Positions 25,609-35,091 of a DNA stretch of 64,000 bases are shown here, in pieces. Location of the stretch: positions 37,998 through 101,997 of the forward strand of contig CAVBWS010000002.1 of NCBI GenBank assembly GCA_963599255.1. The letters run 5' to 3'. A model generated the notes under the pieces. The model did no database searches. It was not told the origin of the DNA and was given only the letters and a program-made list of their open reading frames with translations. The DNA comes from RGIG5612 sp963599255 (GTDB taxonomy: Bacteria > Bacillota > Clostridia > Lachnospirales > Lachnospiraceae). Position 1 is the first letter of the stretch; each line of letters starts with the position of its first letter. The position numbers and the translations under genes were made by a program.

Positions 25609-28038
25609 ATGATTGACACAAGCAGATTTACAGAAATTTATACTCAGGTGCTTAAATCTCTCTACGGCAAGCCTGTAGAAGAGTGTTCAACCCTCGAACA
25701 GTACGCTGCACTCGTTAATACCATTACCAGAACTGCTGCCTACAAAAGGGCAACAACTGAAGAAAGTATTATCAAAGACAAACAAAAAAAGGTATTTTAT
25801 TTCTCCATGGAGTTTCTTATCGGCAAGCTCCTTGAGAATTATCTGTATACAGTAGGAATATATGATGAAGCTAAGGCAGGTCTTGCCATTCTGGGCATAG
25901 AACTGCAGGATCTTCTGGATATGGAACCTGAACCGGGTCTCGGAAATGGCGGTCTCGGAAGACTTGCCGCATGTTTCCTGGACTCAATGGCTTCTCTTGA
26001 TATCGCAGGTGAAGGCATAGGTCTCAGATACAAATTTGGTCTGTTCAGGCAGAAGATCATAGACGACAGACAGGTAGAGCTGCCGGATCCGTGGCTTGAG
26101 AATGGCTATCCGTGGGAAAATGCCAGACATGAAGGCGAGGTCGTCGTCCGTTACGGCGGATACGTAGACAGACGTTTTGAAAATGGCAGAATGATATATG
26201 AGCACAAGAACTATCAGGCAGTAAGTGCCCTTCCTTATGATGTTCCGATCATCGGGGAAGGGGGCGATCACATCAGTGTTCTGCACCTTTTTGCTGCCCG
26301 CCCGGTTCATGAAACCATTGATATGGATGCATTCAACCGGGGAGACTATGCTGCTTCCATGAGAGAATATTGCGATATTTCAGCCATGACAAGCATTCTC
26401 TACCCTGATGATTCCAACGGCATGGGTAAGAAGCTGCGTTTGAGACAGGAATATCTGCTGGTAGCTGCAGGCCTGGGCAATATCGTTCGCGAATACGTGA
26501 GGCAGTATGGCCATGATGACTGGGCTGCATTTCCTGACAGAATCAGTATTCATATTAATGATACTCACCCGACACTATGCATTCCGGAGCTCTTAAGGAT
26601 TCTGATCGACGACGAACATCTGGAATGGGATGATGCATGGGAGATCACAAGGAATACCATCTCCTTCACTAACCACACGGTACTTCCGGAGGCTCTTGAG
26701 ACCTGGCCTATCGATATGTTCCAGTCTCTGCTTCCTAGAGTGTATATGATGGTAGAAGAGATCGATCGACGTTTCCGTGAATTTATGAGCAAACGCGGCA
26801 CCGATACCTCAGTTCTTAAGAATACCTGCATCTTATGGGATGGCGTTGTCAGAATGGCTAACTTAAGCATCATTGGTTCCCATTCTACCAATGGCGTTGC
26901 AGAACTCCATACACAGATTCTCAAAAATGATGTATTTAAGGATTTCTACAATATCTTCCCGGAGCGCTTCAACAATAAGACTAACGGCGTCAGTCATCGC
27001 CGCTTCCTTATGCAGGCCAATCCGGGGCTCAGCGACCTTCTTACTGATGTGCTGGGCAATGAATGGAAATACGATATTCGTAAGCTCGACCAGCTGGAAA
27101 ATCATCAGGACGACGCCAAACTGCTTGCCGAGCTGCACCGGATAAAACGGGAAAATAAGATCCGTTTGTCCAATTTCCTGCTTAAGACTCAAGGCGTCGA
27201 ACTTGACCCTGACTCTGTATTTGATGTTCAGGTTAAACGTATTCATGCTTATAAGCGTCAGCTTCTGTTTGCGCTTAAGATCTTAGACATTTACAATCGT
27301 CTGATTGATGATCCGAAGCTGCCGATTCATTCTTATACATTTATATTTGCAGGCAAAGCAGCCCAAGGTTATGCATTTGCGAAGGACGTTATCTATCTTA
27401 TCAATACTATTGCCAGACTGGTCAATACAGATAAGCGTGTAAATAAGAAGATCAAGGTTATATTTATTGAAAACTTCTGCACATCCAATGCGCAGCTCAT
27501 ATACCCCGCAGCCGATATCTCTGAGCAGATCTCCACTGCAGGCAAGGAGGCCAGCGGAACAGGAAATATGAAATTCATGATGAACGGTGCCATTACTCTG
27601 GGTACACTTGACGGCGCAAATGTGGAGATCAAGGAACACGTAGGCGATGATAATATTACTATATTCGGACTTACCGCCGATGAAGCCATGAATTATTATA
27701 CTAAGGGCGGCTACGATTCAAGACAGCTTATTTCATCTAATCCGCGCATAAGCAGGCTGGTAAATCAGCTTGTTGACGGCACCCTGAAGGATGCTTACGG
27801 CAAACCGATAAGCTTCTGGTCTATCTACGATGCGCTCATGGATCGCGGAGATGAATATTTTGTAATAAAAGACTTCTTGTCTTATGTCGAGGCTTGGGAG
27901 AAGCTGGGCAATATATATAGTGACACTGAAAAATGGGGTCGGATGTCTCTTATGAATATTGCGAGATCCGCTTACTTCTCCAGCGACAGAACTATAAAAG
28001 AATATGCGGAGGATATCTGGCATACGTATCATAAATAA
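25609..28038 (+). CDS. glgP: Glycogen/maltodextrin phosphorylase
   Basis: 809 residues, GT35. It releases glucose-1-phosphate from alpha-1,4-glucans using pyridoxal phosphate. The N-terminal EFLIGKLLENYL, the active-site run EPGLGNGGLGRLAACFLDS, and the PLP-lysine region EASGTGNMKFMMNGA are all present. The ATG at 25609 has GAGGA about 8 nt upstream; an upstream TTG at 25582 is unlikely. First gene of the glycogen operon, with likely promoter TTGTAA-N16-TAGAAT near 25500-25535. Confidence 0.96.
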   Translation: MIDTSRFTEIYTQVLKSLYGKPVEECSTLEQYAALVNTITRTAAYKRATTEESIIKDKQKKVFYFSMEFLIGKLLENYLYTVGIYDEAKAGLAILGIELQDLLDMEPEPGLGNGGLGRLAACFLDSMASLDIAGEGIGLRYKFGLFRQKIIDDRQVELPDPWLENGYPWENARHEGEVVVRYGGYVDRRFENGRMIYEHKNYQAVSALPYDVPIIGEGGDHISVLHLFAARPVHETIDMDAFNRGDYAASMREYCDISAMTSILYPDDSNGMGKKLRLRQEYLLVAAGLGNIVREYVRQYGHDDWAAFPDRISIHINDTHPTLCIPELLRILIDDEHLEWDDAWEITRNTISFTNHTVLPEALETWPIDMFQSLLPRVYMMVEEIDRRFREFMSKRGTDTSVLKNTCILWDGVVRMANLSIIGSHSTNGVAELHTQILKNDVFKDFYNIFPERFNNKTNGVSHRRFLMQANPGLSDLLTDVLGNEWKYDIRKLDQLENHQDDAKLLAELHRIKRENKIRLSNFLLKTQGVELDPDSVFDVQVKRIHAYKRQLLFALKILDIYNRLIDDPKLPIHSYTFIFAGKAAQGYAFAKDVIYLINTIARLVNTDKRVNKKIKVIFIENFCTSNAQLIYPAADISEQISTAGKEASGTGNMKFMMNGAITLGTLDGANVEIKEHVGDDNITIFGLTADEAMNYYTKGGYDSRQLISSNPRISRLVNQLVDGTLKDAYGKPISFWSIYDALMDRGDEYFVIKDFLSYVEAWEKLGNIYSDTEKWGRMSLMNIARSAYFSSDRTIKEYAEDIWHTYHK

Positions 28039-28052
28039 TGGAGGGTATTTAT

Positions 28053-29186
28053 ATGAACGGCAAAGAATGTATTGCGATGCTGCTTGCAGGCGGTCAGGGA
28101 AGCCGTCTGGGGGTTTTAACAAAAAAGATTGCCAAGCCTGCTGTGTCATTCGGCGGCAAATACAGGATCATTGATTTTTGCTTATCCAACTGCGTCAACT
28201 CCGGTATCGACACTGTCGGAGTTTTGACTCAGTATAAGCCCCTTGCGCTCAACCGATATATCGGCACCGGCGAATCATGGGATCTGGATTCTGCCACCGG
28301 CGGCACATCTATGCTTCCGCCTTATGCAACAGAACACGGAGGCAACTGGTATGACGGCACGGCCGACGCCATCTACAGAAATATCGACTTTATCGACTCT
28401 TATGATCCGGAATATGTCCTGATCTTATCAGGTGACCACCTGTATAAGATGGACTATAATGAGATGCTTGCAACCCACAAGAATTCAGAAGCGGCTCTTA
28501 CTATTGCTGTATATGAAGTCTCATGGGAGGAGGCCAGCCGTTTCGGCATAATGAGTGTTGACGGAAATCATACTATCTGCAAATTCTCAGAAAAGCCTAA
28601 GAATCCTGACAGTAATCTGGCTTCTATGGGTATCTATATCTTCACCTGGGATGTACTGCGTGCAGCCCTCATCGAGGATCATAAAGATAAAAAATCCGAA
28701 CACGATTTCGGCAAAAATATCATTCCTATGTTGTTAGGTCAGGGCAAAAAACTGGTCCCTTATCGTTTTAACGGATATTGGAAGGATGTGGGAACCATTG
28801 ACAGCTATTACGAAGCTAATATGGATCTGCTTGATAAGAACCTGGGACTTCGTCTCTTTGTCGAGGGAACTCCGGTATTTTCCAATTCCAATCTCTATAC
28901 TCCGCAGTACATAGGCAAGAAGGGCTCCGTTACCAACTCTATTGTCAGCAACGGCTGCTATATCATCGGCAATGTAGAGCATACAATCCTAAGTTCCGGC
29001 GTCAGCGTCGGCGAGAACAGTGAGATCAGGGATTCTGTCATCCTGCCTGACGTTAAGATCGGTGCGGACTGCAGAATAACTAAGGCTATTATTAATGAAG
29101 GTGTCAGCATAAAGGCCGGCTCTGTTATAGAAGATCCGGAAGGCAAAATCCTGGTTATCGGTGCTGACAGCGAATATGCGGGGTGA
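28053..29186 (+). CDS. glgC: Glucose-1-phosphate adenylyltransferase, catalytic subunit
   Basis: 377 residues. It makes ADP-glucose, the committed step of glycogen synthesis. Nucleotide-binding AGGQGSRLGVLT, FGGKYRIIDF and the catalytic GDHLYKMDY are visible, followed by a C-terminal left-handed beta-helix. Its ATG at 28053 lies 14 bp after glgP and follows GGAGGG. In Bacillota GlgC pairs with the non-catalytic GlgD encoded next. Confidence 0.95.
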   Translation: MNGKECIAMLLAGGQGSRLGVLTKKIAKPAVSFGGKYRIIDFCLSNCVNSGIDTVGVLTQYKPLALNRYIGTGESWDLDSATGGTSMLPPYATEHGGNWYDGTADAIYRNIDFIDSYDPEYVLILSGDHLYKMDYNEMLATHKNSEAALTIAVYEVSWEEASRFGIMSVDGNHTICKFSEKPKNPDSNLASMGIYIFTWDVLRAALIEDHKDKKSEHDFGKNIIPMLLGQGKKLVPYRFNGYWKDVGTIDSYYEANMDLLDKNLGLRLFVEGTPVFSNSNLYTPQYIGKKGSVTNSIVSNGCYIIGNVEHTILSSGVSVGENSEIRDSVILPDVKIGADCRITKAIINEGVSIKAGSVIEDPEGKILVIGADSEYAG

Positions 29187-29191
29187 GTGAA

Positions 29192-30202
29192 ATGAACAAA
29201 ACAATCGGACTTATTACAGCAAATTATTATTCGGATGCATTAAGTGATGCAACCATCACACGTCCGTTGTCGGCTCTTCCATTTGCCGGCAGATACAGAC
29301 TTATTGATTTCCCGTTATCCAACATGGTTAACTCCAACATTTCCACTGTGGGACTCATTATGCCTTTCAACAATCGTTCGTTAATTGACCATGTGGGAAC
29401 CGGTAAATCCTGGGGTTTCGGACGCAAAACCCATTCCCTGTTCATGCTGCCGGGCAGTTTATACGGAAGGCGGAGCAAATCAAGCATTTTCCTGCTTCGC
29501 GATATTAAGGACAACTTCAGATTTTTCACTTATGATAACGCGGATTATATGCTTATAACCGCGTCAAACAGAGTATACAGCATGGATTATCGGCCTATGA
29601 TCGAAGCCCATGCCAACTCCTCCAGCCCTGTTACCATGCTGTATAAAGGCAATGAATTCATGGACTGTATGGTTGCGGACATCTCATTTCTCCGGGACAT
29701 GGTAGACTGGTTCTCTAATATTGATTTCATGGGAATACCTGAACTCCTGGAAAAATACATGCCGGAATGCCCTGTTCAGCGTTATGAATTCATAGGTTAT
29801 GAACATATTATTTATACCCAGCATGACTACTACGAAGCCAGCATGGATCTTCTGAAAGAAACCACCAATCATATGATATTTAATTCCAACGGAACGATCT
29901 TCACTAATATCCAGGACAGATGTCCTACCTTCTTCGCACCGACAGCCAAGGTTAAGAATTCCATTATTGCAGCCGGCTGTACCATCGAAGGCGATGTGGA
30001 AGACAGTATCATATTCAGAAGTTCTCATATTGCTGCGGGGGCTTCGGTAAAAAAGAGCGTCCTCATGCAGCATGCAGAAGTAGAAAGCGGCGCAGACCTT
30101 AAGTATTTCATCTGCGATAAACGTGTAACCATCACCAGCGGAAGCAAGATTCACGGAACTAAGGAGTCTCCATTTTTTGCCAAGAAAGGAACGATTATCT
30201 GA
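29192..30202 (+). CDS. glgD: GlgD, regulatory subunit of glucose-1-phosphate adenylyltransferase
   Basis: 336-residue GlgC paralogue. FAGRYRLIDFPLSNMVNSN is retained, but the pyrophosphorylase loop (GGxGxRL) is missing and the catalytic Asp region reads TASNRVYSMDY, as expected for GlgD. ATG at 29192 follows GGGGTGAGTGAA; a GTG at 29183 overlaps the glgC stop. Confidence 0.93.
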   Translation: MNKTIGLITANYYSDALSDATITRPLSALPFAGRYRLIDFPLSNMVNSNISTVGLIMPFNNRSLIDHVGTGKSWGFGRKTHSLFMLPGSLYGRRSKSSIFLLRDIKDNFRFFTYDNADYMLITASNRVYSMDYRPMIEAHANSSSPVTMLYKGNEFMDCMVADISFLRDMVDWFSNIDFMGIPELLEKYMPECPVQRYEFIGYEHIIYTQHDYYEASMDLLKETTNHMIFNSNGTIFTNIQDRCPTFFAPTAKVKNSIIAAGCTIEGDVEDSIIFRSSHIAAGASVKKSVLMQHAEVESGADLKYFICDKRVTITSGSKIHGTKESPFFAKKGTII

Positions 30203-31662
30203 TGCAGGTATTATTTACAGCTTATGAAGCAGATCCCTTTATGAAAACCGGCGGACTGGCAGATGTGGCCGGATCTATGCCGGCAGCCGTTAAGGCCCTG
30301 GGCGGTCCCGATCCTGTAGATATTCGTGTTATGCTGCCTAAGGCGTCTGTTATCCCGCAGAAATATGTGGAAAATATGCAGTATCTGGGATATTTCTATG
30401 TGGATCTGGCGTGGCGTCATGAATATTGCGGATTATTTTCTCTGGAACACAAGGGTGTAACCTTCTATTTTCTGGACAGCGAGAGATATTTTTACCGTGA
30501 CCAGTTGTACGGAGGGGATGACGAAGCTGAGAGAATGGCATTTTTCTCCAAGGCATGCCTTGAAGCATGTCTTCATATAGATGATTTTGAGCCGGATATT
30601 CTTCATTGCAATGACTGGCATACAGCACTTACTCCGGTATTTATGCGCGAATTCTATATGCAGACCAAATTCAGCAAAACCAAGTCTGTATATACGATCC
30701 ACAATCTTAAGTTTCAGGGCTTATTTGATCCGTTTATCATCGGTGATATCTGCGGTCTTAACAATACTAACGCTGATAACCAGCTGCGCCAGAGAAGATT
30801 CAACAGCGTATGCGCCAACTTCATGCTAGGGGCCTGTCTGTATGCAGACAGGATCACCACCGTAAGCCCGACATATGCCCAGGAGATCTGCACGCCTTAT
30901 TTCGGCGAGGGATTGGACTGGCTCTTTAATGCCCGCAGACCGATTCTGAGCGGTATATTAAACGGCATCGACTATGACACATGGAATCCGGAGACTGATC
31001 AATTCCTTGAAGATAATAATGACGGCGAATACCATTTCACCAATTATAATCTCGAAAACTGCAGAGAGAAGAAGGCTCAGAACAAGATGCGGCTTCAGTC
31101 CATGCTGGGTCTTAAGGTTGATCCGGATATCCCGATGTATGCCATCATCAGCCGTCTGACAGAACAAAAAGGTCTGGACCTGGTAACCTATAACCTGCCG
31201 CATATCGCCGAGTCCAACATGCAGCTGGTGGTACTGGGTACCGGCGAACATAAATTTGAAGAAGCCTTCAGTTGGTACGCCTCTATGTATCCTGACAGGA
31301 TCTCTGCCCAGATTAAATTCGACAATGCGCTGTCACATAATATATATGCTGCAGCTGATGTCATTATGGTTCCGTCAAGATTTGAACCATGCGGACTGAC
31401 TCAGCTTATTGCCATGCGCTACGGCGTACTGCCTCTGGTTCGCGAAACCGGCGGACTTAAGGACACTGTTAATAACAGTAACGGTTTCTCATTCATGACA
31501 TTTAATGCAGATGATATGAAATACGCATTAGACTGCTCGCTGGATGTCTGGTTCAACAAACCTGACGAGTGGCGAACTAAACAGATCTGTGCCATGACTG
31601 CCGATTATTCATGGACTGCGTCAGCTAAAATCTACAAGGAACTCTACGAACATATGCTATGA
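30202..31662 (+). CDS. glgA: Glycogen synthase (ADP-glucose)
   Basis: 486 residues, GT5. The ADP-glucose-binding KTGGLADV is at residues 15-22, the HCNDWHTAL motif follows, and the C-terminal EPCGLTQL and RETGGLKDT motifs complete the active site. Its start overlaps the glgD stop by one base. It extends alpha-1,4-glucan chains. No branching enzyme (glgB) is in this operon. Confidence 0.96.
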   Translation: MQVLFTAYEADPFMKTGGLADVAGSMPAAVKALGGPDPVDIRVMLPKASVIPQKYVENMQYLGYFYVDLAWRHEYCGLFSLEHKGVTFYFLDSERYFYRDQLYGGDDEAERMAFFSKACLEACLHIDDFEPDILHCNDWHTALTPVFMREFYMQTKFSKTKSVYTIHNLKFQGLFDPFIIGDICGLNNTNADNQLRQRRFNSVCANFMLGACLYADRITTVSPTYAQEICTPYFGEGLDWLFNARRPILSGILNGIDYDTWNPETDQFLEDNNDGEYHFTNYNLENCREKKAQNKMRLQSMLGLKVDPDIPMYAIISRLTEQKGLDLVTYNLPHIAESNMQLVVLGTGEHKFEEAFSWYASMYPDRISAQIKFDNALSHNIYAAADVIMVPSRFEPCGLTQLIAMRYGVLPLVRETGGLKDTVNNSNGFSFMTFNADDMKYALDCSLDVWFNKPDEWRTKQICAMTADYSWTASAKIYKELYEHML

Positions 31663-33494
31663 ATATAATTCACGATTCTCAGGATATTCGCTACAGAAGC
31701 CGATTCGGCGCATGCCGCACAGGCGATGAAATAACACTTTCGATATATGCCCCTGAGGCAGACAGTGTACAGTTAAGATTATGGAGAGATGGACACGGAG
31801 AAGACCTGGTTAATATGGATCAGGTCTTGTCTGTATTTACGACAACCATAACCCTGCCTTCTGCTCCGTGCGCCTTATTTTATTACTTTATAGTGGCAAA
31901 TGCCTCTAAAACCGTGTTCTACGGCAATAATCCCGACAGTCTCGGAGGACTGGGTCAGGTATATGACCACCCTCCTGTTTCTTTTCAGATTACGGTCTAT
32001 AAGGAGACTCCCGTGCCGGAATGGTTTAAAAATGCCATAGTTTATCAGATATTTCCGGATAGATTTGCCAGAAGTTCGGCATTCGATCCGGATAATTTCG
32101 GTACCCTTCCGGACGTAAGGGGCGGCGTACAACGTGTTGTAGAAACTGACTGGAACCAACCGCCCGTAAATGAATTTGACAAAAACGGTGAGATCAGCCG
32201 CTGGAGATTCTATGGCGGTTCCCTCGACGGAATCCGAGAGAAACTGGATTATCTGGAAGGCCTCGGCGTAACCGTGATCTATCTGAATCCTATATTTCTG
32301 GCCAGATCCACCCACAGATACGATACTGCAGATTATAATATGATAGATCCGGGCTTAGGAGATGAAGAATCCTTCAAAAAGCTGACAGACGAGGCTCTTA
32401 AGCACGGTATTCGCATCATACTTGACGGCGTGTTTAACCACTGCGGAGCTGACAGCAAATATTTCGACCTCTATGATCAATATTACCAGGAGGGCGGCGA
32501 GAAGGGTGCCATGAACCATATGGATTCACCTTATCGCTCATGGTTTACCTTCCAGCCAGACGGTCACGGCTACAGATGCTGGTGGAATATCGCTGACATG
32601 CCGGACTTCGTCACCGTCAACCCTGAATACGCGGAATTTATAACAGGTGAAAATGGAATCCTTCGCAAATGGCTGCGGCTGGGTGCGTCAGGCTGGCGGT
32701 TAGATGTAGCCGACGAGCTTCCTAATTCATTTATTAAGGCTATCAGAAAAGCCATTAAGGCAGAAGGTGAAGATAAGCTGCTGCTGGGAGAAGTCTGGGA
32801 TGATCCTACCAATAAATATAATTATGGTCAGCCCATGGAATATTTTCTGGGTGAAGAACTGGATTCTACTATGAATTATCCATTTCGTATGGCTGCATTG
32901 GCATTTATTACAGGGCAGATTAATTCTGCTGAATTTTGCAAACAATTTATGAGCATTGCAGAAAATTTCCCGCCGGAAAATTTCTACGGAGCCCTTAATC
33001 TCCTGGGAAGCCATGACAGAGAACGAGTCATGAATATACTGGGAGGATATCCTATTGCCCAATACGGCTGCGGTCAGAAAATAGCATATCAGGATCTAAG
33101 CCCGGATCAATATAACCTGGCTAGGATCAGATATAAGACTCTCTCCATACTTCAATATGCCCTGCCCGGAGTTCCCGACATTTACTACGGAGACGAAGCC
33201 GGACTGATGGGCGGAAGCGACCCCGACTGCAGACGAACATATCCCTGGGGTAATGAGGATAAGGACTTATTAGAGCATTTCAGATGGCTGGGGGATTTCT
33301 ATCACTCTCATCCGTGTCTTAAAGAAGGCGGCTTCAGACTGACCCCCGTTAATGACGATGTTATTGCCCTGGAACGGTTCACAGATGATGATAAGATCCT
33401 TCTGTTCGTCAATCGCTCCGACAGCAGCATGGATATCACCTTCAAGGGTAAGATATACAGCCTGTGGGCTTACGAGGCGAAGATCATTTACTAG
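31659..33494 (+). CDS. GH13 alpha-amylase-family enzyme (neopullulanase/maltodextrin-hydrolase type)
   Basis: 611 residues. An N-terminal beta-sandwich (about 1-115) precedes the barrel starting at AIVYQIFPDRFARS. Catalytic residues: nucleophile Asp in GWRLDVADEL, acid Glu in LLGEVWDD, and Asp in LLGSHDRERV. No signal peptide, so it is cytoplasmic and should hydrolyse glycogen or maltodextrins. It overlaps glgA by 4 bp. The domain layout is that of cyclomaltodextrinase/neopullulanase rather than GlgX. Confidence 0.9.
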   Translation: MNIIHDSQDIRYRSRFGACRTGDEITLSIYAPEADSVQLRLWRDGHGEDLVNMDQVLSVFTTTITLPSAPCALFYYFIVANASKTVFYGNNPDSLGGLGQVYDHPPVSFQITVYKETPVPEWFKNAIVYQIFPDRFARSSAFDPDNFGTLPDVRGGVQRVVETDWNQPPVNEFDKNGEISRWRFYGGSLDGIREKLDYLEGLGVTVIYLNPIFLARSTHRYDTADYNMIDPGLGDEESFKKLTDEALKHGIRIILDGVFNHCGADSKYFDLYDQYYQEGGEKGAMNHMDSPYRSWFTFQPDGHGYRCWWNIADMPDFVTVNPEYAEFITGENGILRKWLRLGASGWRLDVADELPNSFIKAIRKAIKAEGEDKLLLGEVWDDPTNKYNYGQPMEYFLGEELDSTMNYPFRMAALAFITGQINSAEFCKQFMSIAENFPPENFYGALNLLGSHDRERVMNILGGYPIAQYGCGQKIAYQDLSPDQYNLARIRYKTLSILQYALPGVPDIYYGDEAGLMGGSDPDCRRTYPWGNEDKDLLEHFRWLGDFYHSHPCLKEGGFRLTPVNDDVIALERFTDDDKILLFVNRSDSSMDITFKGKIYSLWAYEAKIIY

Positions 33495-33651
33495 CACGCG
33501 CCGAAGCCGCGCAGCAGCCGCGTGTTTTAAATACTTTACCAGACGCGCCGTGAAACTCGGCGTGCAGCCCCTGCTCGAAAACGCCTTCGCTGATTGTTTT
33601 CTCGCAGGGGACTGCGCCGTCCCGGCGCGTATATTAATGTACTAGCACGCG
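33489..33651. repeat. 12-bp direct repeat flanking a family-1 hairpin insertion
   Basis: TACTAGCACGCG occurs at 33489-33500 (containing the GH13 stop codon) and again at 33640-33651. The 139 bp between them hold a GC-rich inverted repeat (CACGCG...CGCGTG) and the family-1 copy at 33543. This could be a target-site duplication or a local tandem copy. Confidence 0.5.
33543..33630 (+). repeat. Family-1 hairpin repeat, copy A
   Basis: An 88-base imperfect hairpin. Outer stem ACGCGCCG/CGGCGCGT, then CGGC/GCCG, GCAG/CTGC, CCCCTGC/GCAGGGG and CGAAAAC/GTTTTCtcG pairs, closing on the loop GCCTTCGCTGATT. It lies between convergent GH13 and phoU genes. The stems differ from copies at 41711 and 60771 by compensatory changes while the loop is identical. 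Confidence 0.85.
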
Positions 33652-33684
33652 GCTATGCTATTGTTCACTGCACGCATAGTGAAT

Positions 33685-34329
33685 TTATAACTCTAACACA
33701 CCGTTGATGGAGAAAATAACCCACTCGGCGATATTCGTCGCATGATCTCCTATTCTCTCCAGGTATTTGTCAACCATCAGCATATCAGCCGCATGCTCCT
33801 CGTAGTCAGGATTGCTCTTCATGAGATCTACCAGCTCCTGCTTTACCTCAATAAATAGTTCATCTACGATATCATCATGAGCGATAACTTCCTTCGCCTT
33901 ATCAATATCTTTCTCTACATATGCCTCTATGGCGTGAAGCAGCATGATGATAGTCTCTGCTGCCATTTTCTTAATTAATTCTGTATTAAATTTATACGGT
34001 GTGTCAGCACTTGCAATGGTTATCTCAGAAATATCAGCCGCATGATCGCCGATCCTCTCCATATCAGTAACCATCTTAAGGGCTGCTGTAATATTTCTCA
34101 GATCCCTTGCCACCGGCTGCTGCTGGATCAATAGATTCAGGCAGATGCCTTCGATGGTTTTCTGCTCATGGTCTATCTGCTCATCTTCTTCCATGATCTT
34201 CTTAGCAAGGGCAGTATTTTGAGTAAGGAATGCATTTATTGCCTGCTGAATAGCCTCCTGAATCATGGTTCCCATATTTGTCATTTCAATATTAAGCTGC
34301 TTAAGCTGCTCGTCGAATTTCAATCTCAT
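33685..34329 (-). CDS. phoU: Phosphate transport system regulator PhoU
   Basis: 214 residues, two PhoU helical-bundle repeats: MERIGDHAADISE near the middle and LERIGDHATNIAEW near the C-terminus. It modulates Pst transport and the PhoR/PhoP two-component system. The start overlaps the pstB stop by one base. Last gene of pstSCAB-phoU. Confidence 0.96.
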   Translation of the reverse strand: MRLKFDEQLKQLNIEMTNMGTMIQEAIQQAINAFLTQNTALAKKIMEEDEQIDHEQKTIEGICLNLLIQQQPVARDLRNITAALKMVTDMERIGDHAADISEITIASADTPYKFNTELIKKMAAETIIMLLHAIEAYVEKDIDKAKEVIAHDDIVDELFIEVKQELVDLMKSNPDYEEHAADMLMVDKYLERIGDHATNIAEWVIFSINGVLEL

Positions 34330-35090
34330 CAGCCAAATCTCCCTGTAATATAATCTTCTGTTTTCTTCTCCTGCGGATTGGAGAAGATCTTCTTGGTAGC
34401 ACCAAACTCTACCAGCTCTCCTAATAAGAAAAAGGCTGTATAATCAGATACACGTGCAGCCTGCTGCATGTTGTGAGTTACAACTACTACAGTATATTTT
34501 TTCTTCAGCTCCTCCATCAGGTCTTCGATCTTGGAGGTTGAAATAGGATCCAGTGCTGATGTAGGCTCATCCATAAGAAGCACCTCAGGCTGAACTGCCA
34601 GTGCTCTTGCGATACAGATCCTCTGCTGCTGTCCGCCAGACAGTCCCAGTGCAGATTTTTTTAATCTGTCCTTGACCTCGTCAAATATTGCTGCGCCCCT
34701 TAGACTTTCCTCAACGATCTCATCTAATTCATGCTTGTTCTTGACCCCATGAACTCTCGGGCCGTAGGCGATGTTGTCATAAATGCTCATCGGAAATGGA
34801 TTAGGCTGCTGGAATACCATGCCCACCTTTTTGCGAAGAACTGTTACATCAACTCTCGGATCATAGATATCCTCTCCGTCTAATAATACCTTGCCTTCAA
34901 TCCTTACATTGTCCACCAGGTCATTCATCCTGTTAAGTGTCTTCAAAAATGTTGATTTTCCGCATCCCGAAGGTCCTATAAATGCAGTGACAGCATTAGG
35001 ACAGATATTCATATTTATACCCTTTAATGCATGATTTTCTCCGTAGTATAAATGCAGATTCTCAACAGAAATTTTATAATTTTGCTCCAT
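34329..35090 (-). CDS. pstB: Phosphate ABC importer ATPase
   Basis: 253 residues. Walker A GPSGCGKST, signature LSGGQQQRICIARAL, Walker B VLLMDEPTSALD and the H-loop THNMQQAARVSDYTAFF, the last typical of PstB. It drives phosphate uptake through PstA/PstC. Confidence 0.97.
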   Translation of the reverse strand: MEQNYKISVENLHLYYGENHALKGINMNICPNAVTAFIGPSGCGKSTFLKTLNRMNDLVDNVRIEGKVLLDGEDIYDPRVDVTVLRKKVGMVFQQPNPFPMSIYDNIAYGPRVHGVKNKHELDEIVEESLRGAAIFDEVKDRLKKSALGLSGGQQQRICIARALAVQPEVLLMDEPTSALDPISTSKIEDLMEELKKKYTVVVVTHNMQQAARVSDYTAFFLLGELVEFGATKKIFSNPQEKKTEDYITGRFG

Positions 35091-35091
35091 T

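Noticed and set aside
33352..33645. 97-codon plus-strand frame overlapping the GH13 3' end and repeat copy A
   Set aside because: Mostly antiparallel or out-of-frame shadow of GH13 codons plus repeat sequence; no ribosome site.
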